Assembly: GCA_020849935.1 (NCBI GenBank)
Contig: JADZFJ010000340.1
Location: 1-6,893 of the forward strand
Direction of reading: 5' to 3'
Source: Crocinitomix sp.
GTDB taxonomy: Bacteria; Bacteroidota; Bacteroidia; Flavobacteriales_D; Crocinitomicaceae
Length of the DNA stretch: 6,893 nucleotides
The notes under the pieces are model-generated. The model searched no databases. It was not told the origin of the DNA and was given only the letters and a program-made list of their open reading frames with translations. How positions within the stretch are numbered: the first letter of the stretch is position 1; the number at the start of each line of letters is the position of its first letter. Shown one piece after another: positions 1-6,893 of the stretch. The translations under genes and the position numbers were made by a program.

Positions 1-1
1 A

Positions 2-703
2 GTAGTGGATGAAAAAGACCTCGATTTGACCCCAAAAGGTAAATTAGGAATTCACGACGAAGCCATGTTTGCTTATTTTTTGACAGAAATTCAGAACGCT
101 AAACGTCCTTACTTTTATAATCTTTTTAACCAAAGCACCCATTCGCCTTATGACATGCCAGCGCCTCCATTTCCGGGATATAACAATGACGGATATGTCA
201 CCAGCATGAATTATGCCGACAAACATTTAGGAATATTTGCCGAAGCTTTGAAAAAATTACCAGATTTTGAAAACACCTTGGTCATTTTTGTCGCCGACCA
301 TGGAAGGGCGAATATTTTTAATGAAGATACCTACAGCGAAAAATACTTTCACATTCCTTTATTGTTTTGGGGCGGCGCACTTAAATCGGCTTATGCAGGC
401 GTAAAAAATGACAAAGTGGGTTCACAAGCTGATCTCGCAAAAACCCTACTTCACCAGCTTAAAATCGATGCCCAAGAATTTCATTGGAGTAAAGATTTGT
501 TTAATCCAACTTCAAAAGCGTGGGCCATTTGCACATCTACCTTGTCTTATGGGTGGAAAGATCAAGATGGTTATACGGTTTATCACATGATCGATCAACG
601 ACTTGTTAGCTCGCCTTATTCGGACCAAAACTCAATCGACTTGGCGCTTTTGCGCTGTCGTTCGGTGATCGAAGCTCAATACCGAGAATTTGTAAAACTG
701 TAG
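2..703 (+). CDS. Sulfatase / LTA synthase-like phosphotransferase, C-terminal part (5' end outside window)
   Basis: This is the C-terminal 230 or so residues of an alkaline-phosphatase-superfamily enzyme of the sulfatase (PF00884) / lipoteichoic-acid-synthase-like type. Counting from the GTG at position 5, the visible motifs are THSPY near 45-49 (substrate-pocket His), Y-A-D-K-H-L-G near 70-76, the metal-binding D98-H99-G100, the H116-I-P segment, and KVGSQADLAKTLL near 137-149, typical of LtaS-like proteins. The nucleophile Thr/Ser and the N-terminal membrane helices normal in this family are absent, and the frame is open to the left edge, so the gene starts upstream and the GTG is not its start. 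Family members transfer phosphoglycerol or similar head groups outside the inner membrane. Bacteroidota do not make classical lipoteichoic acid, so the real acceptor is unknown. A weak hairpin follows the stop. Confidence 0.85.
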   Translation, partial: VVDEKDLDLTPKGKLGIHDEAMFAYFLTEIQNAKRPYFYNLFNQSTHSPYDMPAPPFPGYNNDGYVTSMNYADKHLGIFAEALKKLPDFENTLVIFVADHGRANIFNEDTYSEKYFHIPLLFWGGALKSAYAGVKNDKVGSQADLAKTLLHQLKIDAQEFHWSKDLFNPTSKAWAICTSTLSYGWKDQDGYTVYHMIDQRLVSSPYSDQNSIDLALLRCRSVIEAQYREFVKL

Positions 704-722
704 TTGAGTCCTCATTATTAGC

Positions 723-760
723 TGAATCCTAAAAATTGAAGATTCACATTCGTTTTTTTT
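723..760 (+). terminator. Possible weak terminator after the sulfatase-like gene
   Basis: A 6-bp inverted repeat, TGAATC at 723-728 with GATTCA at 741-746, has a 12-nt loop and is followed after six bases by a run of eight T (753-760). The stem is short and AT-rich and does not touch the T run, so it is a marginal intrinsic terminator. Its position 20 nt past the stop codon and before the next gene's promoter box supports the role. Confidence 0.35.
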
Positions 761-768
761 CTTCGTTT

Positions 769-776
769 TAATTTTG
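769..776 (+). promoter_or_regulatory. Bacteroidota-type -7 box (TAATTTTG) for the secreted PA-domain protein
   Basis: TAATTTTG matches the Bacteroidota primary-sigma -7 consensus TAnnTTTG exactly and lies 38 bp before the ATG at 815, which would give a leader of about 30 nt. I see no good TTTG -33 element about 20 bp upstream; that area is ATTCG plus a T run. The A-rich stretch just before the ATG (AAATAAAAAAC) suits Bacteroidota translation starts, which usually lack a Shine-Dalgarno sequence. Confidence 0.5.
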
Positions 777-814
777 TAGCTTTGTCACTATTGTAAATTT
801 TTTAAATAAAAAAC

Positions 815-2527
815 ATGAAAAAAATCGTACTATTATTGTCTCTCTGTCTTTTGGCGACTGTCGGAGAGGCTCAAGTTCTCTTTTACGTAGAAGCCCCTTC
901 GCCAAATGAAGGTAATTATGACATGACCTATGCCGAGCCAGGCACTTGGGGAGTCGCAGATTTAGAAGATCCTTTAAACTCTGTAAGCGGTTTAATGGTA
1001 CTTGTGGATGACGGATCTGGTTTAGAAAATCCAACAGCTTGTGCTGCATTGGATGATTTAACAGGAAAAGTTGCCTTTTTATACCGTGGTACTTGCGAAT
1101 TTGGAACCAAAGCCTTAAATGCACAAAATGCAGGTGCAATTGCAGTGGTAATGGTAAACAACTTAGCTGGTGCTCCAGTAACAATGGGTGCAGGTGCTGA
1201 TGGTGCTACAGTTACCATTCCAGTAATTATGATTGACGCTATTGATGGTGCACTTTTAAGAGCCGAGGCGGAAGCTGGAACAACCGAAGTATTTATCGGA
1301 AGTAAAAACGGTTTATATGCTAATGACTTAGGAATCAACGACGGAGATTTCTTACGTGCTGAAAGATTTGGTAACTTACAACAACTTTCTCAAAGTGGTT
1401 CTGAGTTTGAAGTTGAAATGGGATCTTGGGTTAGAAACTTTGGATCAAACGCACAAACTGGTGTTGTTTTAACAGCAACCATTGGTGTAGAAGGTGGTGA
1501 AATTTATAACGAATCTTCAGACCCTGTTTCTATTCCTTCTGGCGATAGCGTTTTTATTCCGCTTCCAACGTTCACACAAGCAACGTATGCAAATGGTTAT
1601 TATCACGTAGATTATTCAGTTGAAGCTGATGCTGCTGATGAATCTGATTATGACAATACAGCAGAAGCAGATTTTAATATGAGCGATGATTTATTTTCAA
1701 TGTCTGCGTTAGATGAAGCTACTTCAATTCCTGTAAATTCAACTAACCAATTTAACGGAACTACTGATAACTTATTTAGCTGCTTATATTTCCAAGATCC
1801 AAATGCAAGTAGATTAGGGGTTAAATCATTGAACTTCTCAGCAGGTACGTCTCAAAATCCTGATCCAACTTCGATCGACGGACAAGCATTCGACATTTAT
1901 ATTTATGAGTGGAACGATGTTTGGGTAGATTTAGATGATCCAGGTTTTGCTATTGCTGACATTAATGATATCGCAAACGGTGAATATATTTACACGAGCG
2001 ATGCACAAGGAGAAAATGTAAATGTTCTTCTTGAAGAGCCTGTTTTATTGGAAGATGATCAAAAATATTTATTCTGTGTTCAAATGTACGGAACAATTAT
2101 TTATCCTGGTTATGACACAAAAACTGACTACAGATGGAATGTTGAAGCTTATAGAATGCCTACTTCACCTGCCTACACAAGTGGACAATGGTATGCTTTA
2201 GGATTTGGTAGCGATTTTAATCCTTCTATTTCAGTTGAAATGTTTAATGCAGACGAGTTAAATTTAGTGGAGATTCCTGAAATGGAATTAACAGCTTTCC
2301 CTAACCCTGCTAACCACATCGTTCATATTCCAATGACGGTAAAAGAAGGAAATATCCACATGACCATTGTAGATGTAACTGGAAAAGTAGTTGCTGTTCA
2401 AGATGTAACCATGAACGCACCAAGATTAGATGTTGACGTAACAGCTTTCTCAGCTGGTTTATACATCATCAACCTTGAATTTGCTGATGGTACAAAAGGC
2501 TCAATTAATGTAGCTGTTTCTAAATAA
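815..2527 (+). CDS. Secreted PA-domain protein with T9SS type A C-terminal sorting domain
   Basis: The 570-residue protein is predicted to be exported to the periplasm and then secreted or surface-anchored by the type IX system. Residues 1-20 form a signal peptide (two Lys, a Leu-rich core, end at G-E-A-Q). Residues about 45-163 form a protease-associated (PA) domain with the hallmark Y90-R-G-T-C-E-F and the A-G-A-I-A-V-V-M-V-N-N strand; C76 and C94 could form its disulfide. Residues about 190-290 resemble a CARDB-like beta sandwich, rich in Asp/Glu near 270-292. Residues about 310-480 look beta-rich but match no family I recognise. Residues about 490-570 are the sorting domain: FPNPAN near 495, D-V-T-G-K near 520, G-L-Y-I-I-N near 548, ending V-S-K. 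No peptidase motif (HExxH or a serine-protease triad) is visible, so this is probably not a protease. Binding or adhesion is a guess. The ATG is chosen because it opens the signal peptide. Confidence 0.88.
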   Translation: MKKIVLLLSLCLLATVGEAQVLFYVEAPSPNEGNYDMTYAEPGTWGVADLEDPLNSVSGLMVLVDDGSGLENPTACAALDDLTGKVAFLYRGTCEFGTKALNAQNAGAIAVVMVNNLAGAPVTMGAGADGATVTIPVIMIDAIDGALLRAEAEAGTTEVFIGSKNGLYANDLGINDGDFLRAERFGNLQQLSQSGSEFEVEMGSWVRNFGSNAQTGVVLTATIGVEGGEIYNESSDPVSIPSGDSVFIPLPTFTQATYANGYYHVDYSVEADAADESDYDNTAEADFNMSDDLFSMSALDEATSIPVNSTNQFNGTTDNLFSCLYFQDPNASRLGVKSLNFSAGTSQNPDPTSIDGQAFDIYIYEWNDVWVDLDDPGFAIADINDIANGEYIYTSDAQGENVNVLLEEPVLLEDDQKYLFCVQMYGTIIYPGYDTKTDYRWNVEAYRMPTSPAYTSGQWYALGFGSDFNPSISVEMFNADELNLVEIPEMELTAFPNPANHIVHIPMTVKEGNIHMTIVDVTGKVVAVQDVTMNAPRLDVDVTAFSAGLYIINLEFADGTKGSINVAVSK

Positions 2528-2546
2528 GAAGCTTAACCAATCATTT

Positions 2547-2583
2547 AAAAGCCTTATCGAAAATTTCGATAAGTCTTTTTTTT
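2547..2583 (+). terminator. Strong intrinsic terminator after the PA/T9SS protein
   Basis: A 9-bp perfect stem (CTTATCGAA at 2553-2561 with TTCGATAAG at 2565-2573) has a 3-nt loop. After one mismatch it continues as an A-tract/T-tract pairing (AAAAG at 2547-2551 with CTTTT from 2575). Eight T follow at 2576-2583. It begins 19 nt past the TAA and separates this gene from mutS. On the opposite strand the A tract also becomes a T run, but no gene there needs it. Confidence 0.85.
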
Positions 2584-2676
2584 ATGCTTAAAATTCCGCT
2601 GACTGAAGAATCGCAAAGTGTTAACAATTATTGATAAGTGACCCAAAAAACGGATGAAAATCTAACAGGTAATTAA

Positions 2677-2684
2677 TATATTCG
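2677..2684 (+). promoter_or_regulatory. Tentative -7 box (TATATTCG) for mutS
   Basis: TATATTCG differs from TAnnTTTG at one position and lies 21 bp before the GTG start of mutS, which would give a leader of about 15 nt. No convincing -33 TTTG is visible. The 122 bp between the preceding terminator and mutS must hold a promoter if the terminator works, and this is the best candidate I see. Confidence 0.25.
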
Positions 2685-2705
2685 TTCTTCCAAATAAGTA
2701 CAAGA

Positions 2706-5324
2706 GTGTCTAAGAAAACAACAACAGAAAACGCAACGGTAACGCCGTTGATGAAACAATACAATCAAATAAAATCAAAGTATCCGGATGCTTTGTTGTT
2801 GTTTCGTGTGGGTGATTTTTACGAGACTTTTGGACAAGATGCCATTCGCGCTTCCAATATCTTAAATATAATTCTAACAAAGCGTGGGAAAGACAGCCCA
2901 TCTGAAATTGAATTGGCAGGTTTTCCGCATCATTCGTTGGATACTTATTTGCCAAAATTAGTGCGGGCAGGCTTGCGCGTGGCTATTTGCGATCAATTGG
3001 AAGATCCTAAAATGACCAAAACCATTGTAAAACGTGGTGTTACTGAGTTGGTCACTCCGGGCGTGTCTTACAATGACAAGGTGTTAAATGGCACTGAAAA
3101 TAATTTCTTAGCCGCCATCCATTTTGATGGGGTCAATGCCGGGGTGGCTTTTATTGATGTTTCCACCGGTGAATTTTTAGTGGCTGAGGGAGGTTTTGAT
3201 TATATCGATAAGTTAATCCAAAGTTTTTCACCGAAAGAAATCTTATTTCAAAAAGGAAAACAAAAAATTTATTTTGAGCATTTTAGCGATAAGTTTTACA
3301 CCTTTAAACTCGAGGATTGGGTATTTACCAAAGAATATGGCCGCGAAAGTTTGGAAAAACAATTTGAGGTAAAATCCCTGAAAGGGTTTGGGGTCGACAA
3401 CCTCGAATTGGCCATCATTGCCGCAGGGGCCGTTTTGTATTACCTTTCACAAACACAACACGACCGTGTCGGACACATTACCACCATTTCTCGTTTGGAA
3501 GAAGATAAATATGTGTGGCTCGATCGTTTTACCATTCGAAATTTAGAGCTGATTTATTCGCATAACGAAGGTGCTGTGACCCTGATTCAAATTTTGGATC
3601 AAACCTTAACCCCACCCGGTGGAAGGTTGATGAAAAGATGGATGGTTTTACCCCTGAAAGATCTTGGTCCAATTCGTGAACGGCATCAAATTGTCACTTA
3701 TTTAATTGCTCAACCACATTTTAAAGAAATAATCGAAGTTCAACTGAAAGAAATTGGTGATTTAGAACGGATCATTTCTAAAGTTGCGACCACACGCATC
3801 AATCCGAAAGAAATTGTTCAATTAAAACGTGCCTTGCAAGCTATCGAACCAATTAAAGAAGCATGTGCAACCTCAGACGAAAAATCGCTTAATTTATTAT
3901 CTGCGCATCTAAATACCTGTCAAGCTTTGCGCGAACGCATACAAAATGAGCTCGAAGAAGAACCTGCAATTGCCATTGGAAAAGGACAAGTAATTGCCGG
4001 AGGAGTTAATGCCGAATTGGACGAATTGCGATTGATTTTGAATTCGGGCAAAACCTACCTCGATCAAATGCGCGAACGCGAGGTGGAACGAACGGGTATT
4101 ACCAGTATCAAAATTGATTTTAACAATGTCTTTGGCTATTTTATTGAGGTTAGAAATTCGCACAAAGAAAAAGTGCCCGATAATTGGGTTCGAAAACAAA
4201 CCTTGGTCAACGCCGAAAGGTATATCACCGAAGAATTAAAAGAATACGAAGCAAAAATTTTAGGCGCTGAAGAAAAAATTTACAAATTAGAATCTTCCTT
4301 GCTTACTGATTTAATTTATGCCATGGCGGATTTTATCACCCCCATTCAGCATAATGCGGCGCAGTTGGCAAAGTTAGATTGTCTCCACGCATTCGCAAAA
4401 GTGGCCATAGCAAATAATTATTCGTGTCCAGAAATGAATGATTCTTTGACCATTGACATTAAAGATGGTCGCCACCCAGTCATTGAAAATCAATTGCCCA
4501 TTGATGTACCGTTTATTGCAAACGATGTTTATTTGGACAATGAAACGCAACAAATAATTATGATTACTGGACCAAATATGTCTGGTAAATCTGCTTTGTT
4601 ACGACAAACAGCCATCATTAGTCTTATGGCGCAAATGGGCAGTTTTGTTCCTGCCGCCAAGGCTTCGCTCGGAATTGTCGACAAAATTTTTACCCGTGTT
4701 GGAGCGTCTGACAATATTTCATCAGGCGAATCTACCTTCATGGTGGAAATGAATGAAACGGCAAGTATTCTAAATAATCTTTCCGAACGCAGCCTCATCA
4801 TTTTAGATGAAATTGGGCGAGGAACCTCTACCTATGATGGAATTTCTATCGCCTGGTCGATTACGGAGTACTTACATCAAAATAAATTGGCACATCCTAA
4901 AACCTTATTTGCCACGCATTATCACGAACTTAACGAAATGACATCGTCTTTTCCGCGTATTAAAAATTTTAATGTTTCGGTCAAAGAAGCGGGGAATAAA
5001 ATTCACTTTATGCGAAAATTAGTTCCCGGTGGTAGCGCACATAGTTTTGGAATTCATGTGGCAAAAATGGCGGGTATGCCAAAAGAAGTATTGTCGCGTG
5101 CCGATCAAATTCTGGTGCAATTAGAAAAAAATCATTCGGGCGATTTAAAAGAAGAAATGAAAACGATTGCCACCGACTCGGCCATGCAACTGAGTTTTTT
5201 CCAATTGGACGACCCTGTTTTAATGCAAATTAAGGACGAAATTAAAAACATTGACATCAACACCCTCACCCCGGTCGAAGCCTTGATGAAACTCAACGAA
5301 ATTAAAAAATATGTTGGAGGATAA
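2706..5324 (+). CDS. mutS: DNA mismatch repair protein MutS
   Basis: This is a full-length (872 aa) cytoplasmic MutS, which binds mispaired or looped bases and recruits MutL in an ATP-dependent way. The N-terminal mismatch-binding domain (about 12-125) carries the F38-Y-E40 wedge in GDFYETF. The connector domain is about 130-260, and the core lever and clamp about 275-575. The ATPase domain (about 580-805) has Walker A G622-P-N-M-S-G-K-S629, signature GESTFMVEM at 674-682, Walker B ending D701-E702, and the H738 motif ATHYHE. Near the C-terminus Q828-L-S-F-F832 fits a beta-clamp binding motif, and 849-872 fits the usual terminal helical segment. This is MutS1, not MutS2, as the mismatch domain is present and there is no Smr domain. 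The GTG start is chosen because an in-frame TAA lies at 2670-2672 with no ATG between it and the conserved N-terminus. It is convergent with the next gene. Confidence 0.98.
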   Translation: MSKKTTTENATVTPLMKQYNQIKSKYPDALLLFRVGDFYETFGQDAIRASNILNIILTKRGKDSPSEIELAGFPHHSLDTYLPKLVRAGLRVAICDQLEDPKMTKTIVKRGVTELVTPGVSYNDKVLNGTENNFLAAIHFDGVNAGVAFIDVSTGEFLVAEGGFDYIDKLIQSFSPKEILFQKGKQKIYFEHFSDKFYTFKLEDWVFTKEYGRESLEKQFEVKSLKGFGVDNLELAIIAAGAVLYYLSQTQHDRVGHITTISRLEEDKYVWLDRFTIRNLELIYSHNEGAVTLIQILDQTLTPPGGRLMKRWMVLPLKDLGPIRERHQIVTYLIAQPHFKEIIEVQLKEIGDLERIISKVATTRINPKEIVQLKRALQAIEPIKEACATSDEKSLNLLSAHLNTCQALRERIQNELEEEPAIAIGKGQVIAGGVNAELDELRLILNSGKTYLDQMREREVERTGITSIKIDFNNVFGYFIEVRNSHKEKVPDNWVRKQTLVNAERYITEELKEYEAKILGAEEKIYKLESSLLTDLIYAMADFITPIQHNAAQLAKLDCLHAFAKVAIANNYSCPEMNDSLTIDIKDGRHPVIENQLPIDVPFIANDVYLDNETQQIIMITGPNMSGKSALLRQTAIISLMAQMGSFVPAAKASLGIVDKIFTRVGASDNISSGESTFMVEMNETASILNNLSERSLIILDEIGRGTSTYDGISIAWSITEYLHQNKLAHPKTLFATHYHELNEMTSSFPRIKNFNVSVKEAGNKIHFMRKLVPGGSAHSFGIHVAKMAGMPKEVLSRADQILVQLEKNHSGDLKEEMKTIATDSAMQLSFFQLDDPVLMQIKDEIKNIDINTLTPVEALMKLNEIKKYVGG

Positions 5325-5325
5325 A

Positions 5326-5348
5326 TGAAAAATCACTTCAATTTTTCA
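5326..5348. terminator. Possible bidirectional hairpin between mutS and the convergent ATPase gene
   Basis: TGAAAAAT (5326-5333) and ATTTTTCA (5341-5348) form an 8-bp perfect inverted repeat with a 7-nt loop, starting one base past the mutS stop. The stem is AT-rich and only its own strand supplies a short T run, so termination would be weak. The position between two converging genes favours a bidirectional terminator. Confidence 0.35.
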
Positions 5349-5382
5349 GCATCTTTTCAAATCGAGCCAAATAAATGCTTAT

Positions 5383-5425
5383 TAAATCATTAAAACTTTC
5401 AAATATTACAATTTTTAATTATTGT
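5383..5425. repeat. 43-bp palindromic direct repeat, copy 1 (downstream of the ATPase gene)
   Basis: This copy matches positions 6712-6754 at 39 of 43 bases in the same orientation. Its left arm AATCATTAAAACTT (5385-5398) is identical to that of copy 2. The right arm AATTTTTAATTATT (5410-5423) differs from a perfect complement at two positions, and the spacer (5399-5409) is also 11 bp. It begins 58 bp past the mutS stop and lies 39 bp past the stop of the minus-strand ATPase gene. There is no T run beside it that would make it a normal terminator. Confidence 0.85.
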
Positions 5426-5464
5426 TGTAGTTTTTCTTTTCGAAATTTATATCCAGCATCAGCT

Positions 5465-6694
5465 TTAAATGTCAAGTAACCAATTAAAAACATTTAAATG
5501 CTTAATCCCATTGCGAGGTTGCACAAAGGAATCTGTGGTCAGAAGAAACTTTGGATAATTATCGTTTATTTTTTCTAAGGCTCCAAATTCCCGCTCCATG
5601 GTTTTTTCCGAATTCATTTCCCAAGCCACTTGGTAATATTCTAATTCACCAAAAGGCGTTTTACAGACAAAATCCACTTCTTGATCTCGGGTAGTACCTG
5701 TCCAAATTTTGTTTCCTCTACGAAGTAATTCGAGGTAAACAATATTCTCTAAAATATGACCTCGATCGGTAGTCCGTTCTTTTCCAACTAAAATATTGAG
5801 CAAACCTGCGTCAACAAGGTAATATTTTTCTTGGGTAGCCAATTGTTTCTTTCCTTTCAGATCAAAACGATTCACTTTATAAAACACAAAACTCGCCACC
5901 AAATAGTCTAAATATTTTTCAACGGTCGTGTTATGGGTGTTTTGTCCATCATTTTTCAAGGATTTTGCAATATTCCCAGGAGAAATCTGATTCCCAACAT
6001 GTGAAGCAACGAATTTAACAATGTTTTCGAACGCTCTTTTGTCATTAATTTGATGACGCTGCGCAATGTCTTTCTCAACGATTGTCGTATAAATTCCCTC
6101 TAAATAGGCATAAATTTTATCAAACCCTCCCCCCCTTAACTCAACACCTTTGGGTAACGAAGTTTCGTTGACATAATCAAAAAACAAACTTTCGTAATTG
6201 AGGTAATTAATGGAGGTGTCAATGTTTCTTGCTGTTAAATATTCCTTGAACGAAAAGGGTAAAATAGATATTTCAATGTATCGACCACTTAATAAGGTTG
6301 CTAATTCGCCCGAGAGTAGAAATGCGTTAGAGCCTGTGATATACACGTCCATCATTGGTTTGATAAATAAACCATCAACCAATCGCTCAAAATCTTTCAC
6401 ATTTTGCACCTCGTCTAAAAAAACATAACAGGATTTTGATAAATCTAATTGGCCTAAAATATAGGCGTACAAGCCATCCAAATCGTTCAGGTATTTTCGG
6501 AGCTCAAAATCTTCAAAATTTAAAAATACGATTTGCCCCGCTTCAACCCCCATCTCAATCAACTTTTGGCGATACAATTCAAAGAGGGTACTTTTTCCAC
6601 TTCGCCTCAAACCACTCACCACCTTAATAAGGTCTTTATCCTTATAGGCTAGTAATTTACCGATATATTCCTTTCGGTTGGTATAATGTCTCAT
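5465..6694 (-). CDS. AAA_14 / DUF4143 family ATP-binding protein
   Basis: The 409-residue protein belongs to the widespread family pairing an AAA_14 P-loop ATPase (PF13173) with a C-terminal DUF4143 domain (PF13635). Visible motifs are Walker A G28-L-R-R-S-G-K-S35, Walker B Y90-V-F-L-D94-E95, a sensor-like I-T-G-S-N-A at 119-124, and S-G-R138 followed by the family's L-P-F-S-F-K-E-Y-L. A linker and winged-helix-like part spans about 200-280. DUF4143 then shows Y-Y-L-V-D-A-G-L (291-298), H-I-L-E316-N-I-V-Y-L-E-L-L-R-R, E-V-D341-F-V and Y-Y-Q355-V, an arrangement like a PD-(D/E)XK nuclease fold. The cellular role of the family is not established, and nuclease activity is inference. The ATG fits family N-termini, as Walker A starts near residue 28. 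A G7 tract lies at codons 187-189. The gene is bracketed by 43-bp palindromic repeats. Confidence 0.93.
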   Translation of the reverse strand: MRHYTNRKEYIGKLLAYKDKDLIKVVSGLRRSGKSTLFELYRQKLIEMGVEAGQIVFLNFEDFELRKYLNDLDGLYAYILGQLDLSKSCYVFLDEVQNVKDFERLVDGLFIKPMMDVYITGSNAFLLSGELATLLSGRYIEISILPFSFKEYLTARNIDTSINYLNYESLFFDYVNETSLPKGVELRGGGFDKIYAYLEGIYTTIVEKDIAQRHQINDKRAFENIVKFVASHVGNQISPGNIAKSLKNDGQNTHNTTVEKYLDYLVASFVFYKVNRFDLKGKKQLATQEKYYLVDAGLLNILVGKERTTDRGHILENIVYLELLRRGNKIWTGTTRDQEVDFVCKTPFGELEYYQVAWEMNSEKTMEREFGALEKINDNYPKFLLTTDSFVQPRNGIKHLNVFNWLLDI

Positions 6695-6698
6695 ACGA

Positions 6699-6706
6699 CA
6701 AAATTA
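6699..6706 (-). promoter_or_regulatory. Minus-strand -7 box (TAATTTTG) for the AAA_14/DUF4143 gene
   Basis: Read on the minus strand, TAATTTTG is an exact TAnnTTTG match ending only 4 nt before the ATG at 6694-6692. Transcription starting about 5-7 nt downstream would yield an almost leaderless mRNA. A TTTTTG in the palindrome spacer (minus strand) could act as the -33 element, but its 22-bp gap is slightly long. The perfect palindrome at 6714-6752 covers the -33 area. Confidence 0.5.
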
Positions 6707-6711
6707 AGAAA

Positions 6712-6754
6712 TAAATCATTAAAACTTACAAAAATTACAAGTTTTAATGATTGT
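6712..6754. repeat. 43-bp palindromic direct repeat, copy 2 (upstream of the ATPase gene)
   Basis: A perfect 14-bp inverted repeat, AATCATTAAAACTT (6714-6727) with AAGTTTTAATGATT (6739-6752), surrounds an 11-bp A-rich spacer. The whole 43-bp block recurs at 5383-5425 in direct orientation, 1329 bp away, with four differences. It lies 17 bp upstream of the ATPase start codon and 5 bp from its -7 box. It could be an operator, a mobile-element boundary or a protein recognition site; the sequence alone does not decide. Confidence 0.9.
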
Positions 6755-6893
6755 AAAAATTTTGCGTTATCAAATTAACCGATTTAAGAGGTCGAAATTT
6801 CATCCTTCAAGCTCCAAATTATAAACACATCCTCCACGCCTATAAACTAGTCTAAGCCCAGTGAAAACGGTATTAATTAAAAATTATATTGGG
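6755..6893. other. Terminal intergenic stretch without a recognised gene
   Basis: These 139 bp hold no convincing coding frame, RNA gene or strong hairpin that I can see. The last 25 bases are very AT-rich and may belong to the control region of a gene beyond the right edge. Confidence 0.5.

Noticed and set aside
5..7. GTG at position 5 as the true start of the first gene.
   Set aside because: The frame is open to the left edge, and the family needs a long N-terminal part with the nucleophile and membrane helices.
768..1338. Minus-strand open frames of about 136-138 codons over the start of the PA-domain gene.
   Set aside because: They lie opposite a gene with a signal peptide and clear domains, their translations look low-complexity, and they are shadow frames.
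2542..2553. AATCATTTAAAA near the PA-gene terminator as a third copy of the palindrome arm.
   Set aside because: Only a short, imperfect AT-rich match; no opposite arm or spacer is present.
3909..4801. Minus-strand open frames inside mutS.
   Set aside because: mutS is conserved across its full length on the plus strand, so these are antisense shadows.
5325..5393. 22-codon ORF (MKNHFNFS...) starting directly at the mutS stop codon.
   Set aside because: Its coding strand is mostly the AT-rich hairpin and the palindromic repeat, it ends inside the repeat, and it has no recognisable features. It looks like a chance frame.
5383..5425. The downstream palindrome as a Rho-independent terminator.
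   Set aside because: The stem is almost all A/T with two mismatches, the loop is 11 nt, and no T run follows on either strand.
6121..6140. The G7 tract as an existing frameshift that breaks the ATPase gene.
   Set aside because: Family-like sequence continues in the same frame on both sides (L-P-K-G-V-E-L before; Y-L-E-G-I-Y and E-K-D-I after), so the gene is intact as read.
6210..6627. Plus-strand open frames opposite the ATPase gene.
   Set aside because: The minus strand encodes Walker A, Walker B and sensor motifs across this stretch; the plus-strand translations resemble no protein.
5383..6754. Two similar repeats as a CRISPR array or as ends of a classical insertion sequence.
   Set aside because: There are only two copies 1.3 kb apart with a gene between them, and they are direct rather than inverted. 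The protein is an AAA_14/DUF4143 ATPase, not a recognisable transposase.

Overview
The window looks like chromosome from a member of the Bacteroidota, most likely the Flavobacteriales or a close relative. Four things point there: low GC, a secreted protein ending in a type IX secretion (T9SS) sorting domain, upstream boxes that match the Bacteroidota -7 consensus TAnnTTTG, and the absence of clear Shine-Dalgarno sequences. I cannot name a species.

Layout. (1) Positions 1-703 (+) hold the C-terminal part of an alkaline-phosphatase-fold sulfatase / LTA-synthase-like protein, cut off at the left edge. (2) Positions 815-2527 (+) encode a 570-residue secreted protein with signal peptide, PA domain, beta-rich middle and T9SS C-terminal domain. 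It has its own -7 box and a strong terminator. (3) Positions 2706-5324 (+) encode a complete MutS mismatch-repair ATPase with a GTG start. (4) Positions 5465-6694 (-) encode a complete AAA_14/DUF4143 ATPase, convergent with mutS. (5) Positions 6695-6893 hold its promoter region and a stretch with no recognisable gene.

The genes do not form one operon. Hairpins lie after the first gene (weak), the second (strong) and mutS (weak, possibly bidirectional), so each is probably its own transcription unit. The first three genes look like ordinary chromosomal genes: envelope enzyme, exported protein and DNA repair.

The most unusual structure is around the AAA_14/DUF4143 gene. It is bracketed by two direct copies of a 43-bp sequence (39/43 identical), at 5383-5425 and 6712-6754, and each copy is itself a palindrome with 14-bp arms and an 11-bp spacer. 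The upstream copy is a perfect palindrome and sits against the predicted -7 box. The downstream copy has two arm mismatches. The gene plus its repeats therefore looks like a 1.33-kb single-gene cassette beside mutS. Mobility, autoregulation and nuclease recognition of the palindrome are hypotheses only. The same gene has an in-frame G7 tract between its ATPase and DUF4143 domains, where a one-base slip in either direction would quickly end translation.
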